Shown piece after piece: positions 45,201 to 57,400 of a stretch of DNA of 64,000 nt (its first letter is position 1; each line of letters starts with the position of its first letter). The position numbers and the translations under genes are program-made. The notes below the pieces were generated by a model. It saw only the letters and a program-made list of their open reading frames with translations, ran no database searches and was not told where the DNA came from. Location of the stretch: NCBI GenBank assembly GCA_019614645.1, contig JABWDB010000004.1, positions 21,266,001 to 21,330,000 of the forward strand, given 5' to 3'. The DNA is from Stratiolaelaps scimitus (Eukaryota; Arthropoda; Arachnida; Mesostigmata; Laelapidae).

Positions 45201-47239
45201 AACACAGGTGTTCATGGCATTACACGAAACTTGTCGCGAACATTTGGTAACGCAAGCATTTTCTATGCCATCGTCGTCTCCGATCATCATGAGAATCGTC
45301 ATGATTTTTAGTTCCCTTTATTATACCCCTTCGAACGAAGCGACTTGCTCAGTCCGGCGTCCCGTTCAAGGCGATTCGTACGCAGCGTACCTTCTCCTCC
45401 TGCTGCGCGCACAGGGCGCAGCAAACCAGAAAAAGAGAGAGAGAGCTGCCGGTGATCCATCCACCTCATCACCCATGTCAGAGCTCATCGGAAGAACGAC
45501 ACTCAGCAGTGACAGCAACAATGGCAAAGCGGCTAGCTGATCACTGACGCGGCGTGATGGTGGTGCCGCTGGCCACGGCGCTGGCGGCGGCGCCGGTGTT
45601 GATTCGTGTGACACTGGTCTTCTAGCAAGAAGCAAGGTCCTCCGATCAGCTGGAGGGGGGGGCGAGGCTGCCAGAGAGTCAGACCGAACGACGATCGGGG
45701 TAAGAGTTCGGAGACGAGGCACACGAAGAGGAGAATCGAGAGAGCAGTAAAGGTAGTGCTTAGTAGTGGTCGAAGTAGAAGTATTCGTGTCCTCACTAGC
45801 GCAATGTAAAAGTAAAATGCTGCTTATCTACCTGCAGCTGAAGTCTCTCCTGTCGACCGGAACACTGTTCTCGGTGGAACGCCAACACCGCCACTCCGGG
45901 CTATTTATAATAAACCTAATAATAATAATAATAATACTGGACCACCAGCTAACTACATATTACAGAGCAGCTAAACAGGATAGGTCAGTTTGGCGAGCAG
46001 GTATGGGCTAGCAAACTGATCTCTTCTTGATCTAGCTTCTGGGCGTTCATTTCAGTTGTTCATTTCTCTCATCATCATCGTCGGTATCATCTTTGTTCGA
46101 TCCGTTGGTTTTTATGTTCCATGTTGCTACTGCTGCTGCTGCTGCTGCTGCGGTTTTACGAAGCGACGCTGGAGATGGCGGCGTGTCACAACGACGAGAA
46201 ACTGAACAAACCATCAGGGAACTACCTATAGACTTTCGGACTGACTCCCAGCCAACATTTAACGTCCACGGTAGAACTGTTTTTAGCATTGCTTCGTAAG
46301 ACGGACTACCGCAGACTACCGCGCCAATGTCATCCACAACAACGAAAAACAACATTAACCGTAAGGATAATTAATGTAACATGCTATCGACGCTGAGCCG
46401 AGCGCGAAGTGGGGCGAAATGCATAGATCGATAGATATATTGATAGAGAGAAAGGGGTTTGAGTGCCGACAAATGAAGGTGCAAATGAAGGTGTATACGA
46501 CAATCACGACGATATGAAATGTACTTTAGGTTGACAGGCTCACAGCTAGCGTACAACCAAAAGGGAATAACCACACGCCCACGGACGAATGTAGTTACGT
46601 GCAAAGCAAGCTCAGATTCGATGACTAGATCGTCGATGTTGTTGTTGATAGAAATATCCACGAGCATAAAATCTGAGCGATCGTCTGGCTTCGTTGCAAT
46701 GAAGCTGTTTCATCGGCTAGTTGGTGTGCTACACTTGGAATATGAATCCGAAATGTGGTCAATATTTTTTTGTGGCAATCCATGTCAAATTAGATGGCTC
46801 GCGTTGGTTGTCGTTGTTGCTCACGATAAATTCGATCTTGATCTGGCCGTTGCGTAATAACAATTGATCTGGTAGCAGTCGATAATCAGCTTGACGTCGC
46901 GAACATCTCGCACCACCGTCCACGGGCGCCTGACCCGACCCTCCGCAGACATCGATTAGTTCAGTTGGTGAATTTTAATATCAGATAGAGTATTGTTGTG
47001 CATCAAAAAAATACCATTCTGTCAAAAATCAACTAACCGAACTCCATCTGACCAACGTCAGGTGGACCAACGTCGAACGCTACTCCGAGCGTTCGAGCTC
47101 TGAGAAACCCTGATTGTTATTCGTATCTGTATTTATTTCGTCTTCATCAATTATTCGGAGGCTCGTATATAATATAGGTACTATATTTACGGACGGCGCT
47201 GAACCTGTCCAAGATGAATAACAGTTGAGTTCCGCTTGC
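38551..47239. other. Intergenic, no gene recognised
   Basis: The stretch is less GC-rich than the preceding 15 kb. AT runs occur at 39196-39235, 39937-39957 and 41570-41590, and CAG/CTG-type and AAT runs are frequent between 43.5 and 46.2 kb. Open frames are short and unrecognised. The frame at 42281-42006 (minus, 91 codons) has the most even composition but no family resemblance and no clear splice context. Confidence 0.45.
39196..39235. repeat. AT microsatellite
   Basis: A long alternating TA run has one phase slip near its middle, which makes it a near-palindrome. Confidence 0.85.
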
Positions 47240-47737
47240 TTCGGGCGGGATCGAGGTTATCGGGAACCATCTCTCGCGAAACTAGCAACTCAATAGGGTT
47301 AAGTATGCTATTCTAAAATGTGCGCTGGGTCTAGTCTCTTCGGCAGTCGATAGGTTGGTGTATTTCCCATGCGACATGCCGCTGGACGTCATTGCCTCAC
47401 CCGGCGTAAAACTGGATGAGGTAATGAGGTAATAAAACTGCATTACAATATCCCGGATACCTCTGCGGAAGTTGGCTGAGATCGAGCCGCACATCTACAG
47501 CAAGGTGCGATGACGAGTGAGCCTTGGAAGAGTATATATAGATCTAACTGGCACGTGGTAAGCCGCTTTGTAATCCACGGATTTCATCATGTACCAGGTG
47601 GGACAAAAGGCCGTCATGCGACTCCCTCCGAGGCCTGCGTGTGCTCAAAATGCGGGGAAATCTGCCAGAGGTATCGTGCAGTGTCTTGCTGGCCAGTTCC
47701 TTCCATCTTTAAGTATAATAGTAGTGTTTGTAGTTAA
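47240..47737 (+). pseudogene. Second LINE reverse transcriptase remnant, same family as the 21.9-kb copy
   Basis: From about 47240 the plus strand encodes GGIEVIGNHLS, stop, QLNRVKYAILKCALGL and DRLVYF, matching GIQVVWDKLT, LDRVKPAFLKAVLGL and NRIVYL of the first copy. The frame is lost at a TAA after KLDEVMR and resumes after a frame change near 47508 as MTSEPWK...SRFVIHGFHH. A Cys cluster CxCx2Cx7Rx3C follows, with Arg in place of the His seen in the first copy. It ends at a TAA (47735-47737). Stops and frameshifts make it clearly dead. It is more degraded than the first copy and in the opposite orientation. Confidence 0.85.
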
Positions 47738-50700
47738 CGGCTATGCAACGAGACCCTAACATATATATCCTGTAGATACTCATATGGGTATGTTGCTATG
47801 TCTTATATTCTACACGTGTTTCGTCGACCGAACGGCATTAATAAACAAATATATGTAACAATGTATTCTAGTTGTCCGGATTGATAACTATGTACCCCAT
47901 TACTTTGTCTCGCTGTTTCCGCTAGCCCTCGATTGAAAAGGCATTACATCTTCTAGCTATCGATCATCTTCTATCTATAGCTCGTATGATCTTCACCACA
48001 AGTAATACTAATCGTTTAGAGAGAATGGCAAGGATGAAATGTACGTGCCACTGCGCCGTGCTTCGCCTGCTGTACCTTATGCAACGTTAATCTGAGTGCC
48101 ATAATTTCTCTCACTATACAGCGCTATTAAACAATAATTAAGATGACACGGGCATTAAGGGCAGGGCGAAACATATTGTTCGACGTCCGTCGTGTCCGCA
48201 GTGGCGCTCAAACGAAAAGAGACAAAAATGCGACGATGTCAAAAAATAGCAAATGTCAATATTAGACACTTGTTGATTCGTTGAGAGTGCCCCCCCTCTC
48301 TCTCTCTCTCTCTCTCTTTCTCTTCGTTCCGCCATTTGCAGAAAATGTATCGTTCTTTTTCAAACATTTTATGATTCTGCTGTCTCTTCCTGGACACATG
48401 AAGGTCAACAACCAATGCTGTGACAAGTCAACAACCAACGCCGTGGCGCTCGTGCTGATACCTCAAACTGCAAGCACAAAAAAATTGCAACGAGCGTCTT
48501 TGGCGGGCAATTAATTATTTATCCGATTTAGTCGATCATTTGTTCATTAACTCGTGTTTACGCACGAGTTGAGTCCGGGCCTCGAAGTGTTCGTTAATAA
48601 TATCCGATGTTTATTTCTCTCACTCTAATATAAAACATCAATTTGTTGACGCGCCCATTGGCTACGAGCAAAGACCAACGAAAGTTACATCATATAGATA
48701 GCCACGCTCCACTCATCCTTCACAGCTATCGCCAAATATCAACACAACGCCCCAGCGCTCGAGATGATGTACAGACAATTGCAAAGCAGTGATACCATAG
48801 CAAGGCAACGAATATCCACAGCATTTGGATGTCGTCGGTGAACAAGAAATCTTTCGGCAGACTCAAATAACATTCGACATCGAATATTTTGTTATTCCTG
48901 CCTGTTTTTCCCCTTTCCGCCGTCCCAGCAGTTAATATGCTTCCCACTTTCGTTTCAATGAAGCTGTTACTAGCGACCGTCGTGGTCTACTAGTTGTTGG
49001 AGCACCGGAATCCACCACGTTTATGGTGCCGGCATCGAACCCAGACAACAAAAAAAGCAATAGCAACGCCTGCTCGGTCGCCATTCAGCGAACTAAACGG
49101 GGCGAATCCAAAGGCCAAACGCATTTCATTTGGCGCCTCGCATTCATCGCTAGCTTGCTCCGCTACCTATCTCTCTCTCTGTCTCATTTTCGATCTGCTT
49201 GCTTGTCTCTTTCGCCTTGTATTCTATTTGACTCGACTCGACCCGCTCTCGATTACGAACGACTGCCACCAGCGGCTGCAGCGGCGGCTGTACCAGCCGG
49301 ATAGATATGGTTGTAGATCGACAGTTGTAGTACCCTGCACTAGAGCGCAATCGTATTATCATAGTGGCATAGTGGCTGACGGTCAGTTGCTGCTTGCTGC
49401 TGCTGCGGCGGCGTCTATAGAGGCGGATGCCACAGCAGCGGCCGGAGAGCAGCCTCTGTTCGTTCGTGATGGTTGCTGGCTTCTCGTGAACGACGACCAA
49501 TGATGCTGATGCCGATGGCTGTAGCAGCGGCGGCGGCGGCAGCAGCAGCGGATCAGTAGTAACCTGTATCATCGGCACTCGTTCGTCCAGCACCACCGGC
49601 TGCTGCTGCTGCTGCTAACACGACCGCTACTAGAACAACTAACGCGTTAAGAGACAGTTTTTCCCGGCAGAGATCTCGGCTGGGTCGTCTGGCTAGCAAG
49701 ACAGACAAACAGCGAGAATGGGTGGCAGGCGAGCGAGCGAGCGCTCGGTCGCTCGCTCGCTCCCTCCCTCCCTCGTTGCTGAGGATAGCGACCATTGCTC
49801 TGCTACTGCCGCTGTCCATAGATGCGGCGGCGACGAGGACGACGACGAGCGGATGGGTGAACCAGTGAGCGAACGAACGGGGTAGTAGCTACTATAACAG
49901 CAGCAGCAGCAGCCGCGGCGGCGGTGGCGGCATGCTACTCGCCACAACAACGCAGTTGAAAGAGGGAGGGCGAGAAAGACCACGAACAGGAGGAGGACTA
50001 AGAGCTGTCGTTCTTGGCCGACGCCGACCAGAGACACGCTAACGAGGATGACAACAGCGGCAGCAGCAGCAGCAGCAGCGGAGGAGGCGGCGGCGACGGC
50101 GGCGGCGGCAGCAACGACGACGATCAAAACGATGACGAAGACGACGACATCATCGACATCATTGTGTAGCGTAGCTTATGCCTACGATACCGATGGAGAA
50201 ACCGCACGAAGCCGCAACGGCAACGCCGCCGGCGGCTGTAATAGTCAACGGTGATGCCGACACCACCCCATGCGGTGGATAGAGAAAACCGGCCGCTGGG
50301 TTGGTTGTGTGCGCACACAACGCGTTATGCTGCTGGTTGGTTTTTTCGTTTCTCGAGACTTTGCATTCGTTCTTCAGTGACCACAACACGACGAATACCA
50401 GCTCGACCAAGCAACGGTAACGCAACGGCGACTGGAGCCATCCCGAATGACCGTAACAGCGGCGGTGACACCACAACTACCACCGCCGCCGCCGCCGCAG
50501 CCCCAGCAACCGCAGAACGACGATGCCTGCCTCGCAGCAACTTTGCCGCCATCGCGACAACAACAACAACAGCAGTGGGACAAATCCGATTCGTGTGCCA
50601 CGTTCTCGCTCACAGTGACAATCTATTATATTCTGCCCAGCATCGGTGGAGTCAGGGTCGCCGTTGGGAGGGAGGGACGGCAGGTAGGTAGGAGGTGCCC

Positions 50701-51183
50701 TTCGTTGTGCTGGCGCAGGCAGCAGCAGCAGCAGCAGCAATGTTGCCAAAGCATTGCATCTGACGTTGTCGTATGCCATGATGTCGTATGATACGCCAGA
50801 AGGAGAGAAAAAAAGAAATGCAGAAGCAAGAAGACGATGACAGCGACGGCAGACGCTGCAGCAGCAGCAAGAACAACATCAGAGGAGGAGAAGAACAACA
50901 TTGCTGCTTCTATTTCTTTTTCTGCTGCTACTGCCACGCGGTCCGAGAACGGATTTACCGCCAAGACACGCGGCTGATTCTTCTTCTTCCATTGCTGCTG
51001 CTGCTGCTGCTGGCGCCGGCGTTGTTGTTGTTGTTCCCTTTGCAGGAGCGGAGGCATTGCGGCGGTTGTGGCGACAGCCAGCGCTGTCCGTGGCAATGGC
51101 TGATGCTGCTGCGGCGGCCGTGGTGGCATCGTCGTCGTCGTCGTCGTCGCCGCCGCCATTTCATTCGGTCTAGCTATGGCGGT

Positions 51184-51215
<32 letters not shown>

Positions 51216-52400
51216 AGGCGCTGGCTTCTACTATCACTATCACCATCACCGACGGCCACTGGCGGCGCTTCTTCTCGCCGCATGTACACAACACAGCAAC
51301 AGCCGCACCCGCAGCGGAGGCATCATCACAGCCGCCATTCGGCTCGCGCCGCACCGAACAACAACTGCCGCACTGGCCACTGTGCTGCTGCTGCCGAAAC
51401 CGTCGCAGCCGTCGCCACCACTGGAGCGCCGATTGCCGGCAGACGGGTGGACAGACCGCTGACTGGCCAGCGCCAAAAATGATTGTCCATCCAACACCGG
51501 CGGGATACGTACGGACAGTCGGCCGGACGAACAGCAGCGATGAAGGAGGAGTAACAGAGACGTCGATCCAGCTGCCGTTGGTGGTCGTGGTGGTGCTGCT
51601 GCTGACAACGACGCCGAATCACGCGCTGGTCTCGGTTGCCCGGCGCAGACGGGCGGTCGTTCGGAGTCGGAGCGGCCGAGACACTTTTGGAGGGGAAAAT
51701 TCAGCTGGGAGTGAAGATTTGGGCACATATGTATATGTATATATATATATATATATATACTGGGATAACACAACGATGGTATGAGCACAAGTCAGCGTTG
51801 ACGACTAACCAGCAAACTAACTAATTCACAAATTAACCGCTCCCGGATAACTACGATGATGATTTAAGCGGCACCAATCGGGCTCTTCAAGTAGAGTAGC
51901 GCAGAGGTGGAGAATGCCGTACACTGCATGAAATACACGTAGACCCACGAACAAACACACACACACACAGAGACACCCACCCGCCCACAAACAGACATCA
52001 GGTGAAGCCTCGTGAAGGCCCGTGTCCGAGCTTTGCATGTTGGGTGAGTACGTGGTGACTCGCCTCTCTTCCTGCCGGCTCGTAGCAGGGTCTGACTGAT
52101 CAGTCTGGCGGAAACTCAACCCGGCAACAATGCTGCTCAGTGAACAGACGGGGATGGCGGGCAGCAGAACGGAGATGAAGAATTACAAATAAGAAACAAA
52201 CGAAAGTAACGCTCGTAACAAAACCATAGACACACGTTTCCACGAACGTATTCACACAGAAACTCTCTGATCACGCGGAAGAGACTCACACGATGAACGA
52301 TCACAGAAGAACACTGAACCACCCAGCAGATTGGCCATAACACATAGAGCACACTCACCGGGAAGGCCGAAAGAGATGATGCCGATTCGCAACTAATTCT
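47738..52400. other. Intergenic, second repeat-dense block at 49-51.8 kb, no gene recognised
   Basis: The stretch from 47.7 to 48.9 kb is ordinary AT-rich sequence with a CT run at 48294-48317. From 49.2 kb to 51.6 kb the sequence becomes GC-rich again with many CAG, GGC, GTT and GCT runs, including a GGC tract at 51190-51215, and an AT run at 51738-51759. Overlapping low-complexity frames are present on both strands; I call none of them genes. Confidence 0.5.
51190..51215. repeat. GGC trinucleotide repeat
   Basis: About eight GGC units follow a short GGT run. Confidence 0.85.
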
Positions 52401-52745
52401 GTCGTTGTTGTTGATGATCCGGCCGCTGCTGGAGCGGGCAGCGCGGCGACACCTCCGCGCCGGGTATCTATAACGCAACGAGAAGCACAATTCACCACAA
52501 CACATGGGGTAAACGAGAGATTCACCCACCACCGCACGTATAGGTTGCTGCTTGCACGAATGAATGCAATCCGCCGCAGCTAGTGAAGTAATCGGACTCT
52601 TCTCTATATTGAGTAGTAGTTAATTGTGGAACTAGCTAAGCAAAAGGCTGGAACACTGTATAGCTATCGGTCGTAATGATTCGAGATTATAACACGCACG
52701 AACATGCATATGCGACGAACAACAGCTTTCAACAACACCGCCGTT
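52401..52745 (+). repeat. Direct repeat unit A, first copy
   Basis: The unit runs from a GTT-rich stretch through cgccgggtatctataacg (52458) and the ttcacccaccaccgcac block to aacaacagctttcaacaac. A second copy lies 522 bases downstream. Identity is high in the first half and lower, with small indels, in the second half. No coding capacity is recognised. Confidence 0.85.
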
Positions 52746-52889
52746 GCCCGCACACTGGATAATCGAACAAATGCGATGTTCATTCGGTGATTTCTTTGGT
52801 CTTCACCTCGTTAACTAGATTTATCCACTTTCCCCTGTTTGTTTCTCTGCATATATCCTCTGTTATTAGCCGTGGGTATATATGCATAT
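52716..52889 (+). repeat. Inverted repeat arm B (left)
   Basis: The sequence from cgaacaacagctttc to ccgtgggtatatatgcat is matched in reverse complement by 53317-53489. Both ends align clearly and several internal blocks match (accgccgttgcccgcacact, tgatttcttt, atccac, tctctgcatatatcctctgt). This arm overlaps the end of unit A. Confidence 0.85.
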
Positions 52890-52919
52890 TGATGAAGCCG
52901 GTTCATAGGTACAACTATT

Positions 52920-53290
52920 ATTGTTGTTGTTGATGATGATCCGACCGCTGCTAAAGCGGACACCGCGGTGATACCGCTGCGCCGGGTATCTATAACGCAG
53001 CGAGAAGCACAATTCACCACAGCACAGGGGTAAATGAGAGATTCACCCACCACCGCACATATAGGTTGCTGCTTGCACGAATGAATGCAACCTTACTGAC
53101 GTAATCGGACTCTTCTTTCCATTCAGTAGTAGTAATCGTGGTAGTTGGAAATCGCCTATTTCCCTGGCTCGTGGAGCTAGCTAAGCAAAAGGCTGCAACA
53201 CTGTACAACTATCAGGCGTAATGATTCGAGCTTATAACACTCACGAGCATGTATATGAAACGATCAACAGCTTTTAATAACACCGTCGTG
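52920..53290 (+). repeat. Direct repeat unit A, second copy
   Basis: This copy of unit A sits between the two B arms. It contains gccgggtatctataacgc (52981) and the ttcacccaccaccgcac block. It carries one extra segment near 53130-53170 and ends in the first 30 bases of B-like sequence. Confidence 0.85.
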
Positions 53291-53316
53291 GTCAGCCATA
53301 AGTGTACATATATAAA

Positions 53317-53489
53317 TATACATATATACCCACGGCTAATAACAGAGGATATATGTAGAGAGACAAACAGAGACAGTGGATAAATCTATTAAACGAAATG
53401 AAGACAGAAGAAATCACCGAGCCAGCATCGCATTTTTTTCGATTATCCAGTGTGCGGGCAACGGCGGTCTTGTTAAAAGCTGTTGTTCG
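53317..53489 (-). repeat. Inverted repeat arm B (right)
   Basis: This is the reverse complement of arm B at 52716-52889. It ends at tgttgttcg (53489), directly abutting the outer end of the large hairpin C. Confidence 0.85.
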
Positions 53490-53943
53490 ATCACCAGCAA
53501 CTCGGACGTCTTACGTTCGTTAGCACGCGGATCAACCGTGAAAGAGGAAGACATCATCGCCTTGTTACATAAAGCTGATTGTGTCGTCAGTTAGTTAGTT
53601 AATCGTGTTTTGTCTGTTGTATCAATGGGATGTGTATGGGTGTATTGATGCGATTCGGTTCAGTTGGTGCTTCTTCTACGATTGCTGTGCTGGATGCCCG
53701 CCTCGACTCGTAGGCCTAGAGACACTCTTCACAACACGAACTAGCGACTGCAGAGCTACCGCAACATGACACGGCAACATACGCACACACACCTCCGGCA
53801 ACAAACAACACTCGCTGCTACAAAAGCAGCCAGCTAGTCAATCAATAGGATGTTACAGCTGTCGCTGAGAGTGTGTCACGTTGAGAGTGGTATCTAAATA
53901 ATAATAATAATAACAACAACAACAACTCTACGATTACGTACTG
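53490..53943 (+). repeat. Large hairpin, left arm C
   Basis: The arm of about 450 bases starts at accagcaactc (53493) and ends at cgattacgtactg (53943). Its reverse complement is at 54006-54457 with obvious collinear matches, such as cgcggatcaaccgtgaa, atcaatgggatgtg, gatgcccgcctcgactc and gagtgtgtcacg. It includes an AAT/AAC run and a CA run. A 20-base segment near 53560 is missing from the other arm. Confidence 0.92.
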
Positions 53944-54005
53944 CCGCCGACAGTATATACCTGCCACTTTTACTGGCTAATTCGCCGCTTGCCGTTGTTC
54001 TGTCG

Positions 54006-54457
54006 ACAGTACGCAATCGTAATGTTGTTATTATTATTATTTAGATACCACTCTCAGCGTGACACACTCTCAGCGACAGCAGGAACTTCCAACTGATTGA
54101 CTAGCTGGTTCGTTTTGCGGCCGCGAGAGTTGTTTATTGTCGGAGGTGTGTCTGTGTGTGTGTGTTGCGGTAGCTCTGCAGGCGACCAGTCGCTAGTTCG
54201 TGTTGTGAAGAGTGTCTCTAGGCCTATGAGTCGAGGCGGGCATCCAACACGGTGACCGTAGCAGAAGCACCAACTGAACTGAACCGAATCGTATCAACAG
54301 ACACACACACACACACACATCCCATTGATACAACAACGAACAAAACACGATTAACTAACTAACTAACTAATTAACTAACTGACGACACAATCGATAATGC
54401 TGTCCTTCTTCACGGTTGATCCGCGTACGAACGAACGTACACCGCAGAGTTGCTGGT
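54006..54457 (-). repeat. Large hairpin, right arm C'
   Basis: This arm is collinear in reverse complement with 53493-53943, across a loop of about 62 bases (53944-54005). The arms differ by scattered substitutions and by the length of CA, ACTA and AAT microsatellites, so they have diverged for some time. I recognise no coding sequence in arm or loop. Confidence 0.92.
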
Positions 54458-57400
54458 AATCCAATGAAGTCGAAGCCGCTGAGACGCTCTAAAATTCTCT
54501 ACTCCGTAACGTCAGCACGAAAATACACACAGCCACACAGCCACACACACACACACACACAAAAACACAGCTTACGAACGGAGAGTCAAACGACAACATT
54601 AGCTCTGCGACAACGCTCAGTACGAGAGAACTCGCTCGCTCGCTTCTCCGCTCCGCTCACTAACCAACCAATCAAGCAACCAAGGAAACGGCAGCTGCAC
54701 GCAACAAGATACAAACACCACCACGCGATCGCGTTGCTGCTGCTGCTGCTGCTTGCCGCCGAGTGGAGTCGACGACTCTCGGTTGCTCGGTTAGACTTGG
54801 TTGTCTCGTACGGTCAAGCATTGCTCTTACTTGTGGCACGGGGGACGACACGGGATACGGGTCGTCGCTAGGTCGCTCGCTCGCTCGCTGGCCCGCCTGA
54901 TCGCCGCGTCCAACAACAGACAACACACGATGAACGCGAGCCGCTGAGTAGATGCCGTCTCCAACGAACAGCGGTGGCGGCGGCAGCGGTTGTCGTCACT
55001 GATGTTGTTATCCCTGTTAGTGATGTTGCAGTTAATACCGAACGTGTCTCATCGGCGATCGTAGACTTCAGGTAAACAGATTGCCTGATAGCTAGCTACG
55101 TAGATGGTAGGTGGCAAGAAAATTTGCTTTTTTGTTGTTGTTGTTGTTGCTGCTGCTGCTGTTGTCGTCGTCGTCTCGCGGGGCTTGACTAGCACAGCAC
55201 GCTGCCCCGTATCATCACCACCACCATCACCACCACCAACAGCACGAGCACGAGCACACAGAAACACACACGGAGACGGACACCCTACCCTTGTCGAGTA
55301 GTTGCAGTTGTAACAGTTGTAACTGGCGGCTACTACAATCGAGCCAGTGTTATCGTCGCCGTCGCTGCGGCCGCAGCAGCACCATGAGCATTACACCGAT
55401 TCGGCGATTACAACGACGCGCTCGACTCTCGTTGCTGCTGCTGCTGCTGCTGCCGCTGCCGCTGATGCCGTCGACTAGCGAAACTAGCAAAACACAAACG
55501 CCAAGTACACGACGTCCATCACCGAAATCACCGAGCTGAGGACCGACTAACCAAGCGATCGACCGATTCGCCGACCGATCGCCCGTCCCTTCACATATAA
55601 CAAGCTCGCTCGCTGCTATCCACAGAAGCTAGAAACGGCAGCACAGCAGTCGCCGCCGGCACTCCGTAACAACACCTCAGCGAAACAACAACCGCTCGAC
55701 CGAGCACCCTTCCGCCAAGTTGACTCGCGGCGTCTCAACCGCGTCTTACACAGCCCTGTCTAGGGACGTTGGCTAGGGAGAGCCCGCTAGAACGCTGGAG
55801 ACACCGGCTCGAAATAGCCCGACAATGGTGCACCGGGAACGTTTGAAAATGCACGACAATTATCGATGATGACAATGTTCAAACGAGATGATTTCGCTGC
55901 GAGCATCGTTAGCATGTGCCGTGCTCGTCGCGCGAGATGTACGGCAGGTTTTGGCACGGCGTACGTGGCCGTCGAGGTGTAGGCCTTCGAAAATTGCACG
56001 TCTGCGGACTCACTAGCTGGGGATGTTTTGGCGAGCGTCTAGGTACACCAAAGCGAATGGGTCAGCAATCAAGGCCCAGGGGGAAAAAGACGGCTCGATG
56101 TTCGCCCGTGTTTCTGGTAAGTAGTAGTAATGGCTAAATTTGTGTCTGGAAGTCTAGCCTCACATGTTGCCATTGGCATACGCTCGGAAAGTGCTGGAGA
56201 CGTTTTCACATGTTCTGTGCGAAAAGCTACTTTTCACTCACATGGTGGCCATCAACAGCAGAGCTGCAACAGCTGATTCGTCAACGATCAGTTTCAATGG
56301 AGCCAGTCGACCACTACCAATAGAGAACAAACGCAACGAACCAGTATACGAGCACTCTCCTCAGACAGGCCACCATCTGGGGCTTCATCGTCTGGAACAC
56401 GAAAAAAACTACTCTGGTTTCGTTCGTACAACAAACTTTAGTCACTTGCATTGGCCTGCATCGAGTCCCGTCGTATCTGACACGGTCAGTTGAATCGGTG
56501 ATGACAACCGACTGTAGCTATACAGTTCAGCGTTAAATACGATACCGAGATGCAAGCAGACAGACAGATCGATTGATGCGTCGGGATAGTTGCGAAAATT
56601 TGTTTGTTTGGTAAAATTTACGAGTGCGTTTGCTTTGTGTGTATCGCACATCTCCAGTCCACCGAACAGCTCGAACGATATTGTCGAAAATTTACGGAAT
56701 TATTTGTCAAAGGAGACGAAGCCTGTTCATTGCACTTTGTGTATCATTGGCTTGCGTTAATCACATGATATGTAGGTACACTCGAGGTCTAGAACTATCT
56801 AGTTCACAGGCAGTACAGCAGAGTTATTCAGAAGAGCTTCTTTTGACATGGTTTTCTTCTATGAATAGAATTGGTCAGCATACAACGCAGTGAGTAGATC
56901 ATTCCAGAAGATCAATTTAATTAAACATTTGCGCTAAAGTCATTTTCGTGCAGCTCTCAAGTGAGCCCTTAAATCTACCTAATATCGAACAGCTGACATT
57001 GGCGCGCAGTGAAAGTATCGTTAAAATTGTCCCGTTAAAATAAGAGATGTATTAATTAACACTGTTTTTTTGTTCGGTACGTAGAACATTATATACAAAA
57101 TATATGTAAAAACGAGAAAATATGTAATGAATACTGAGCAACCCCAAAAAATTGGGGTTCATTCGACCTGAACGTTAAAGAAATATTTTTTAATGAGACT
57201 GAAGAAAGTCCCAATATAAATACAGATTTAAATGATTTCTCCCAGAACGTTTAGGAATTTTGAAAAAAATAATCATATATTTTTTAGCCCGCTAGCTTTA
57301 TTAAAGCGAAGTATTGTGCCGATCGTATCAAGTGCACATTTGAAGGTCGCTATTTGAAATTCAATTTGTTAGTAACAAATAGATTCTTAAATATATAGAT

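Noticed and set aside
50626..51354. 242-codon open frame on the minus strand
   Set aside because: Made of poly-Ala, poly-Thr and poly-Gln runs from GCT/GTT/CTG repeats; no family resemblance.
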